Of a stretch of 64,000 bases of DNA, positions 57,990-64,000 are shown in pieces. The position numbers were made by a program, and so were the translations under genes. How positions within the stretch are numbered: position 1 is the stretch's first letter; each line of letters starts with the position of its first letter. The DNA comes from Candidatus Tanganyikabacteria bacterium (GTDB lineage Bacteria; Cyanobacteriota; Sericytochromatia; S15B-MN24; VGJW01), in NCBI GenBank assembly GCA_016867265.1, contig VGJW01000009.1:62001-126000 (forward strand), given 5' to 3'. A model generated the notes under the pieces. The model was given only the letters and a program-made list of their open reading frames with translations, made no database searches and was not told the origin of the DNA.

Positions 57990-59792
57990 GTGAGTCGTCG
58001 TCCGCCTCTGGCGCATCGGGAAGATTCCCGGTTCATTCCCAATCTTCCTGCGTGGCCATTGGCGGATGAGAATCCCGGCCAGTGGGGGCACGCGGGCTCC
58101 CGGTTCCAGCTGGATCCCGAGGGGCATGTGGTGATGACCGGGGGCCGCTATCCCATCAGTGGCAAGCCCCTGAAGAAGCTCCTTCCGTGGTTCCGCTCCG
58201 TCATCGCATTGCCCCTCGCGGTGGATGACCTGATCCCGTCGACTTTTCCGCCGTCCGTACCGGCGCCCTTCCAGAACGAGGGATTTCTCGAGACCCTGCG
58301 GGCTCATCTGTCTGAGGAAGCGGTCAGCCAAGATGCCGCTGTCCGCTTGCGTCATGGACACGGGCACACCCAAGGCGAACTCTTCGATCTGCATCATGGC
58401 CAGGTGGCCCGCGTGCCGGATCTGGTGGTCTTTCCCGTCGAAGAGGAGCAGGTGCTGGCGCTGGTGGACCTGGCGCGGGCCCATGACGTCGTCCTCGTCC
58501 CCTACGGAGGGGGAACGAACGTCACCGAGGCGCTCAAGTGCCGCAATGACGAACGCCGGATGATTGTTTCGGTCGACATGCGCCGCATGAATCGCATTCG
58601 GTGGGTCGACCGGGTAAACGGGATGGCTTGTATCGAGGCTGGCGCTACGGGCGCCCAACTGGTGGCCCAGCTTGCCGAATTGGGCTTGACCTTGGGTCAC
58701 GAGCCCGACAGCCTCGAGTTCTCGACGCTTGGCGGCTGGATTGCGACGCATGCCAGCGGCATGAAGAAGAATCGCTACGGGAACATCGAGGACATCGTTC
58801 TGGACGTGCGTGTCGCGACGGCGCAGGGTCTGCTGCATCGGCAGGCCGTGGCGCCCCGGGAGTCCGTCGGCCTGGACCCGCGTTGGTGGCTCTTCGGGTC
58901 CGAGGGCAAGCTAGGCATCGTGACGGCGGCTGTCGTCAAGGTCCATCCGCTGCCCGAGGTCCAGGCCTATGACTCGGTGCTGCTGCCGGACTTCAGGGCG
59001 GGCATCGCCTTCATGCATGACTTGTCGCGGACCCGCCCGTGGCCGGCCAGCGCCAGGCTTGTCGACAATGTCCAGTTTCAGTTCGCCATGGCCTTCAAGC
59101 CCGATTCCGAGGGCTGGCACAAGGTCAAGTCGCCCTTGTCCCGGCTTCTGGTGACGCGCGTGCTGGGGTACGTTCCCGACAGGATGGTCGCGTGCACCTT
59201 GGTCTTCGAGGGCGGGCGTGGCGAGGTCGCGGCCCAGCACAAGACGCTTGCCCGTCTCGCGAAACGGCACGGGGGCATGCTCGCCGGCGGTGAGAACGGG
59301 GCCAGTGGCTATCAGTTGACCTTCGCCATCGCCTATATCCGGGACTTCATGGCCCGCCACTGGGTGCTGGCCGAGTCCTTCGAGACCTCGGTGCCGTGGA
59401 GCAAGGTCGAGTCGCTCTGCGACAGGGTCAAGGCGCGCATCCGCGACGAACACGCGCGCCGGGGGCTACCCGGCCAGCCCTTCGTCTCGTGTCGGGTGAC
59501 CCAGTTGTACGAGACAGGGGCCTGTGTCTACTTCTACTTCGCGTTCCATCACAAGGGCGTGGAGCGGCCGATGGAGGTCTATGCCGCCATCGAGCACGCC
59601 GCACGCGAGGAGATTCTGGCCTGCGGAGGCTCGCTCTCGCACCACCATGGCATCGGCAAGTTGCGTGAGGGCTTCATGGCCGAAATCCTCTCCCCGGCCG
59701 GGCTGGCCTGGCAAGAGCAAATCAAGCGTGGCCTCGATCCGACGGATGTCTTCGGCATCGGCAACCAACGCGTCGAGGTGACGCACGGATGA
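57990..59792 (+). CDS. Alkylglycerone-phosphate synthase (alkyl-DHAP synthase, AGPS)
   Basis: 600 residues, an FAD-dependent enzyme of the VAO family that swaps the acyl chain of acyl-DHAP for a fatty alcohol, forming the ether bond of alkyl-DHAP. Animal AGPS blocks are strikingly kept: PYGGGTNVTEAL (FAD loop, about 171), TLGGWIATHASGMKKNRYGN (about 247-266), a DNVQFQFAMAFKP stretch, AYIRDFMARHWVLAESFETS, CRVTQLYETGACVYFYFAFH, and GGSLSHHHGIGKLR (active-site histidines, about 550). There is no peroxisomal leader. GTG 57990 follows AAGGAG by five bases. The stop overlaps the next ATG. This is an AGPS, not a lactate or glycolate dehydrogenase. Confidence 0.94.
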   Translation: MSRRPPLAHREDSRFIPNLPAWPLADENPGQWGHAGSRFQLDPEGHVVMTGGRYPISGKPLKKLLPWFRSVIALPLAVDDLIPSTFPPSVPAPFQNEGFLETLRAHLSEEAVSQDAAVRLRHGHGHTQGELFDLHHGQVARVPDLVVFPVEEEQVLALVDLARAHDVVLVPYGGGTNVTEALKCRNDERRMIVSVDMRRMNRIRWVDRVNGMACIEAGATGAQLVAQLAELGLTLGHEPDSLEFSTLGGWIATHASGMKKNRYGNIEDIVLDVRVATAQGLLHRQAVAPRESVGLDPRWWLFGSEGKLGIVTAAVVKVHPLPEVQAYDSVLLPDFRAGIAFMHDLSRTRPWPASARLVDNVQFQFAMAFKPDSEGWHKVKSPLSRLLVTRVLGYVPDRMVACTLVFEGGRGEVAAQHKTLARLAKRHGGMLAGGENGASGYQLTFAIAYIRDFMARHWVLAESFETSVPWSKVESLCDRVKARIRDEHARRGLPGQPFVSCRVTQLYETGACVYFYFAFHHKGVERPMEVYAAIEHAAREEILACGGSLSHHHGIGKLREGFMAEILSPAGLAWQEQIKRGLDPTDVFGIGNQRVEVTHG

Positions 59793-62422
59793 CGACGCGC
59801 GGCCTCGGCTCCCCAGCCCTTGAACTGCCCGGTGGCGTCCGGGTCTCCGAGGCCCTCGAGGCCGTGCTTGTCACCGGGGCTACGGGCTTCATCGGCAAGG
59901 TCCTCGTCGCCCGTCTGCTGCATGATGCCGAGGCCCTCGGACTGCAGAGACTCTATGTCCTGATTCGCCCCAAGGCGGGCTGCGCGCCCGAGGATCGTCT
60001 GCATCGGGACCTGCTGTTCTCGCCTTGCCTGGCTTTGCTGCCACGCGAGGTCCTGGCCAAGGTCCGGGTCGTGGCCGGTGACCCGACACTCCCCGGATTG
60101 GGGATGCTTCCCGAACTGCGTGAGGCACTCGCCCAGGATCTGACCCACGTGCTGCACGTGGCGGCATCGGTCCGATTCGACTTGCCACTGCTCGAGGCCG
60201 CGTTGCAGAACACGCATGCGACGCTTGCGATGCAGGCCTGGGCCCGCGAGATGCCACGCTTGCGGCGCCTGGTGCTGGTCTCGACGGCCTACGTCACGCC
60301 GTGGCGTGAGGCGGCCATTGCCGAGTCGCCTGTCCACGTCGCGCATGACCCTGAGGCGCTGTTCGCCAGCATCATGGCGGGTCGTGAAGACGAGCAGTTG
60401 CTGTTGGCCGGGAGCGGCCATCCCAACACCTACACCTTCACCAAGGCCCTCTCGGAGCAGATCGCGCTCAGGCGCCAAGGCGACTTGCCCATGGCGATCG
60501 TCCGGCCAAGCATCGTCTCGGCCTGCAGGCAATTCCCCGTACCGGGCTGGATCGACTCCGTGGCGGCCTTCGGGGCCTTTGCATCGCTCATGCTTGCAGG
60601 GCGGTTGCGCGTAATCTTGGGGGGGCGCGGCGAGCGCCTCGACATCGTCCCCTGCGACGAGGTGGTCGCGCGGATTATCGCGGCGGCCGCAGTCGAACCG
60701 GACGGGGGCAGTGCTCTCATCGTCCATGCCGTCACTGGTATCGATCGTGCGCAGACCGTGGCCGAGTTGGCGGACGCCGTCCTGCGTCAAGCGCAATCCT
60801 TCCCGCTGGGAAGCACGCCCGTCTTGCGCTACCTCGGCCCCCGCGGCCTGCGTGGCCGCTGGATGGAGTGGCTGCATCACCACGCCTCCCTCACGTTGCA
60901 GGCGGCGTCGCTTTCCTTGTTGGGGCAGAGCCGGGCTGCCGGCCAGTTGCGCTGGCTTCGTGGCAACCTGGCCTCGGTCAACCGGACCTTCCAGCACTTC
61001 ACGACGCACACTTATCGCTTCGAGGCTCGCTGGCCGATCTCGCGCCCCATCCAGCATAAGCCCTACGTGAGCGACTCCATCGAAGGCCTGCGGCGCCACC
61101 TGGCGGCCGAGTGGTCCGGCGAGGCCGTCCTCGCGGGCAGCGATGCCCGCGTCTGGTCCACCGACTGGGCCTGGTTCCGGTCGCTCAGGGCTGGTCATCT
61201 CGTGTTGCGCCTCGCGGCGCTGCTGATGGTCAAGGTCCTCCGGAAGGCCTTCACGGTCGTCTCCGTCGACGTGAATTCCTTCCGGAAACACCTCGCGGAT
61301 CTGCCACCGGGCACACCGATGGCCATCCTGCCCACCCATCGCAGTTTCCTCGACTTCGTGCTCGTCTCGTATCTGGGCGTGACCCGGCCAGAACTGGGCA
61401 TGCCCATCCCCCATGTCGCCGCGGCCGAGGAGTTCTCGCGGGTACCCCTGCTTGGCTGGTTCTTCCGCAAGGCCCACGCGTTCTTCATCCGACGTGGCCA
61501 AGGAAGGGCCGACGAGCGCCTGAACGAGACGGTCCGGGCCCTGCTCGCCGAGGGCAAAGCCATCGAGTTCTACCCCGAGGGCCAGCGGAGCCGTACGCGT
61601 CAGTTCCTGCCGCCCCGGACAGGCATGATCCGCAGCTTGCAGGCGACAGGCCGGGATGTGCTGCTCGTGCCCGTGGCTATCAGCTTCGAGCGCCTTGCTG
61701 AGGAGGATGCTCTGGCCCGGGAAAGGGAAGGGCATCCGCGCCCGCCGTTCCATCTGGGGCCTCTTCTGCGGTGGGCGCGTCGCATGATGCGGGGCGACGT
61801 GAAGCTGGGCCGTGTGCACATGGCATGTGCCGAACCGCTCGTGCTGCGTCCTGCGGATGACGCCCGCGCAGCCGCCGAGCATGTCGTGGCCCGGTTGCGG
61901 GCGGCGACGGTCGTGACGCGCTGGCACCTCGAGACCTTCCTCGATCACCATCCGGTTTCCGGTGTCACGGTCGGGGACATGGAGCGCTGGATCGAGGCGC
62001 GCGGTGGTCGCGTCCTGGCGTCAGGCACGAGGGAGAATGTCCGGGTTCCGAAGCTGGTCGCCGACTCGTTGGTTCACCAATGGCTGCACCACTTCGTGGT
62101 GGATGCCCGCGCCATGCATCCCGAAGACCCCTTCCTCGCCGCGCTGGAGGGTCAATGGAACGGCGATTCGGCTTTGGCCGCGATGCGGGCCGAGGCCGCA
62201 GCCCACGCCGATCCCGCATGTCGGAGGCTGATCCAGGCCGTTTACGGGCCGCTGCTGCGTGACGCCCACAGGACCATCCAGGGCATGTCGGTTTTCCCGT
62301 GGCCGAGGGTCCATCATGCTGTTTCGTTGGTCGCTGGCCTGCCGGGTGCCAGTTTTGCCAACGTCGAGCTTGCCATGGCGTTTCAGGGGAGCCGACCGGG
62401 ACCGGCTAGGCCTGTCTCGTGA
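59789..62422 (+). CDS. Fatty acyl-CoA reductase fused to GNPAT/PlsB-type acyltransferase
   Basis: 877 residues with two enzymes in one chain. Residues about 25-380 are a male-sterility/FAR-type reductase: VLVTGATGFIGKVLVARLL (Rossmann loop at 29-36), LVSTAYVTP and YTFTKALSE (YxxxK, about 215-219), expected to make fatty alcohol from acyl-CoA. Residues about 480-720 are a glycerol-phosphate/DHAP acyltransferase: LPTHRSFLDFVL (HxxxxD, about 516-521), PHVAAAEEF, AHAFFIRRGQG and YPEGQRSRT (about 595-603), like animal GNPAT and PlsB. The last 150 residues are helical. ATG 59789 overlaps the AGPS stop and the next GTG overlaps its stop. The fusion would pass both AGPS substrates locally. Confidence 0.9.
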   Translation: MTTRGLGSPALELPGGVRVSEALEAVLVTGATGFIGKVLVARLLHDAEALGLQRLYVLIRPKAGCAPEDRLHRDLLFSPCLALLPREVLAKVRVVAGDPTLPGLGMLPELREALAQDLTHVLHVAASVRFDLPLLEAALQNTHATLAMQAWAREMPRLRRLVLVSTAYVTPWREAAIAESPVHVAHDPEALFASIMAGREDEQLLLAGSGHPNTYTFTKALSEQIALRRQGDLPMAIVRPSIVSACRQFPVPGWIDSVAAFGAFASLMLAGRLRVILGGRGERLDIVPCDEVVARIIAAAAVEPDGGSALIVHAVTGIDRAQTVAELADAVLRQAQSFPLGSTPVLRYLGPRGLRGRWMEWLHHHASLTLQAASLSLLGQSRAAGQLRWLRGNLASVNRTFQHFTTHTYRFEARWPISRPIQHKPYVSDSIEGLRRHLAAEWSGEAVLAGSDARVWSTDWAWFRSLRAGHLVLRLAALLMVKVLRKAFTVVSVDVNSFRKHLADLPPGTPMAILPTHRSFLDFVLVSYLGVTRPELGMPIPHVAAAEEFSRVPLLGWFFRKAHAFFIRRGQGRADERLNETVRALLAEGKAIEFYPEGQRSRTRQFLPPRTGMIRSLQATGRDVLLVPVAISFERLAEEDALAREREGHPRPPFHLGPLLRWARRMMRGDVKLGRVHMACAEPLVLRPADDARAAAEHVVARLRAATVVTRWHLETFLDHHPVSGVTVGDMERWIEARGGRVLASGTRENVRVPKLVADSLVHQWLHHFVVDARAMHPEDPFLAALEGQWNGDSALAAMRAEAAAHADPACRRLIQAVYGPLLRDAHRTIQGMSVFPWPRVHHAVSLVAGLPGASFANVELAMAFQGSRPGPARPVS

Positions 62423-63471
62423 CGGCAGCTGCCTGGTTCGTTACCGGGGGAACCGGCTTTCTGGGCCGGCTCGTCCTGCCCGGATTGGTTCGGGAGGGTC
62501 CGGTCCTTGCCCTGACCCGCAGGCCCGACGTTGCCGGAAACCTTGAGGGCGTGACGTGGCTGCAGGGTGACATGGATGTGCCCGGACCTTGGCTCGCCCG
62601 CCTTGCGGAGGTGCCCTTGGGGGGTATCCTGCACATGGGCGCCCACGTCGCACACACGCGCAGGGATGGCGACGGTGCCGTCCGCGACCAGGTCGAGGCC
62701 GTCGCTTGCTTGGCGAACCTCGCGAAGGAACGCGGCGTCCGGATGGTGTTCATCTCGTCGTCGGGTACGGTCGGTTGTTCGCTCCGACCTGATGATGCGC
62801 CGGACGATGATGCCCCGCACGTCGCGTCGATCGTCGGCCGCTGGCCCTACTACCGGGGCAAGGTCGAGGCCGAGCGGACGGCATTGCGCCTGCTTGCGGA
62901 TCGCCCGGGTCACCTCGTGATGCTCAGGCCACCGATGCTGATGGGCCCCGGCGACACGCTGGGCAGGTCGACCTCGACCCTTCGCCGATACCTGTCGGGC
63001 AGGCTGCCGTTCCTGATTCGCGGGGGCATTCACGTCGCCGATGTCCGGGATGTCGCACAGGCCGTGCTGGCCGCATGCCGAATCGATGATCCGAATGCCG
63101 CCTACAATCTGCCGGGGCACGCTGAGGCCCTGATGCCCTTCCTGAAGCGTTGCGAGCGGCTTTGCGGGGTTCCTGCCCCGACGCGCCACGTGCCGTGGCC
63201 CGTGGCCTGGGTCGCCGCCTGGGCCAGCAACTGGCTCGCGGATCGGACGGGACGTCATCCTTGGCTGCCCGATCCGGTCGTCATCGAGATGGGTCGTCAC
63301 CACTGGGGCCTCGTCGGCTCCGCCGCGCCGGTCGATCTGGGGTATCGCCCTAGACCGGTCGACGAGACCTTGGCCGAGACCCTCGCCTGGCTGCGTCAGG
63401 ACATGGCGCCGGGCGATTCATCAACGGCCCGTGCCCACGACCTCCCCACCATCAACCGGGAGTCCGCATGA
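62419..63471 (+). CDS. NAD(P)-dependent short-chain/epimerase-type reductase, possibly alkyl-DHAP reductase
   Basis: 350 residues, an extended SDR. The cofactor loop is VTGGTGFLGRLVLPG; the active site has ISSSGTVG and a YYRGK segment (YxxxK). It resembles 3-beta-hydroxysteroid dehydrogenase and dihydroflavonol-reductase-like enzymes. Because it is coupled (GTGA) to the FAR/GNPAT and AGPS genes, a likely role is reducing the ketone of alkyl-DHAP to alkyl-glycerol-phosphate, a step done in animals by a different SDR. A role in processing the ether lipid head or chain is equally possible. The stop overlaps the permease ATG. Confidence 0.82.
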   Translation: MTAAAWFVTGGTGFLGRLVLPGLVREGPVLALTRRPDVAGNLEGVTWLQGDMDVPGPWLARLAEVPLGGILHMGAHVAHTRRDGDGAVRDQVEAVACLANLAKERGVRMVFISSSGTVGCSLRPDDAPDDDAPHVASIVGRWPYYRGKVEAERTALRLLADRPGHLVMLRPPMLMGPGDTLGRSTSTLRRYLSGRLPFLIRGGIHVADVRDVAQAVLAACRIDDPNAAYNLPGHAEALMPFLKRCERLCGVPAPTRHVPWPVAWVAAWASNWLADRTGRHPWLPDPVVIEMGRHHWGLVGSAAPVDLGYRPRPVDETLAETLAWLRQDMAPGDSSTARAHDLPTINRESA

Positions 63472-64000
63472 TCACCGAAACGACCGGCAGCGCCGCGCCC
63501 AAGGCCGGGAGCCTGCAGAGAACGGTGGGCTTCGGGGGCCTGCTGTTCATGTCCCTGGGCTCCATCATCGGTTCCGGCTGGCTACTGGGCGCGCTCAATG
63601 CCGCCGTGGCCGCCGGGCCCGCCTCCATCCTGTCGTGGATCCTCGCGGCAGGCATGCTGTCCCTGCTGGCGCTGACCTTTGCCGAACTGGGTGCGGCGTA
63701 CCCCGTCGCCGGGGGGGGCGGGCGGTTCCCGTACTACTCGCACGGACCTGTCGCCGGATTCGTTGCCGGCTGGGCCTCGTGGCTGCAGGCCGTCTTCATC
63801 GCCCCCATCGAGGTGCTGGCGTGTATCACCTACGTCAACAGCGTCGACTGGGTCAACCAGAACTTCAACATGATCACCCGGACAGGACCTCAGGCAGGCC
63901 TGTTGAACCAGACCGGCCTTATTGTCGCCGTCTGCTTGTTGCTGGTGTTCACGGCCATTAACCTGGCAAGCGTCAAGGTCGTTTCGGAGAGCAACTCCTT
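63468..64000 (+). CDS. APC-family amino-acid permease, 3' end beyond window
   Basis: The reading frame is open to the right edge, giving 177 residues. The N-terminus (GSLQRTVGFGGLLFMSLGSI, then IGSGWLLG) is the classic first helix of amino acid/polyamine/organocation transporters with its unwound GSG turn, followed by three more helices (ILSWILAAGMLSLLALTFAEL and others). The substrate cannot be told. ATG 63468 overlaps the upstream stop (ATGA), so it may be part of the ether-lipid transcript, although a functional link is not obvious. Confidence 0.88.
   Translation, partial: MITETTGSAAPKAGSLQRTVGFGGLLFMSLGSIIGSGWLLGALNAAVAAGPASILSWILAAGMLSLLALTFAELGAAYPVAGGGGRFPYYSHGPVAGFVAGWASWLQAVFIAPIEVLACITYVNSVDWVNQNFNMITRTGPQAGLLNQTGLIVAVCLLLVFTAINLASVKVVSESNS

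Noticed and set aside
57990-59792. D-lactate or glycolate dehydrogenase (same FAD family)
   Set aside because: Long AGPS-specific blocks, including the HHH active-site region and the GMKKNRYGN stretch, and the gene neighbours fit alkyl-DHAP synthase.
59579-61951. A 790-codon minus-strand open frame opposite the FAR/acyltransferase gene
   Set aside because: It runs antisense to two well-supported genes, has no signature, and begins and ends at arbitrary points within them.

Overview
The window is GC-rich, gene-dense bacterial DNA. The organism is Gram-negative, because there is a complete LPS-transport operon (lptC-lptA-lptB plus an LptF/G permease, 18783-21659) and many lipobox proteins. Starts are often GTG, and neighbouring genes are commonly coupled by ATGA or GTGA overlaps. 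UGA is used normally as a stop. There are no rRNA or tRNA genes, insertion sequences, phage genes or CRISPR arrays, and no phylum can be fixed from 64 kb. The many NHL/beta-propeller and PT-linker lipoproteins and the single LptF/G-type permease would be compatible with a deep, non-photosynthetic relative of cyanobacteria, but that is a guess.

Layout. 1-2078: end of a PLP decarboxylase and an EamA transporter. 2006-4398 (minus): a von Willebrand A protein and a J-domain/HEAT protein. 4527-7529: large NAD-glutamate dehydrogenase, followed by back-to-back terminators. 7635-9167 (minus): secreted EF-hand protein. 9313-12596: outer-membrane-like protein, lipoprotein hydrolase, MiaE and a PHP phosphoesterase. 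12647-18042: leucine-degradation cluster in the same order as Bacillus subtilis yngHA-yngHB-yngG-yngF-yngE, with the carboxylase alpha subunit split into two genes. 18077-21659: PilZ protein and Lpt operon. 21685-22956: S-adenosylhomocysteinase. 23023-23247 (minus): a small Rdx/SelW-like gene with an in-frame UGA (CxxU) followed by a SECIS-like hairpin, a probable selenoprotein. 23300-31981: DEAD-box helicase, a toxin-like/peptidoglycan-binding protein, lipoproteins, an MshEN-plus-beta-propeller fusion and MBL proteins. 32028-33098: class I aldolase. 33161-36084 (minus): response regulator and MBL/cNMP fusion. 36243-38889: zincin lipoprotein and HD-GYP protein. 38900-44242: two aminotransferases flanking the transhydrogenase operon pntAA-pntAB-pntB. 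44249-52006 (minus): a tightly coupled operon of related lipoproteins, the last one broken by an in-frame TGA. 52157-57825: CHAP-like and FAM151-like proteins, an FGE-like lipoprotein, a glutamine amidotransferase, a membrane protein and an ADP-ribosylglycohydrolase. 57990-63471: an ether-lipid (plasmalogen-type) operon. 63468-end: start of an amino-acid permease.

Two results stand out. One is a closely coupled operon with all the chemistry of animal peroxisomal ether-lipid synthesis: an alkylglycerone-phosphate synthase closely similar to animal AGPS, one polypeptide fusing fatty-acyl-CoA reductase to a GNPAT-type acyltransferase, and a short-chain reductase. The other is the SelW-like selenoprotein, which ordinary gene calling misses. 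Every stretch longer than 300 bases is covered by a gene; the largest nominally empty stretch, 22957-23299, holds a terminator and the selenoprotein gene.
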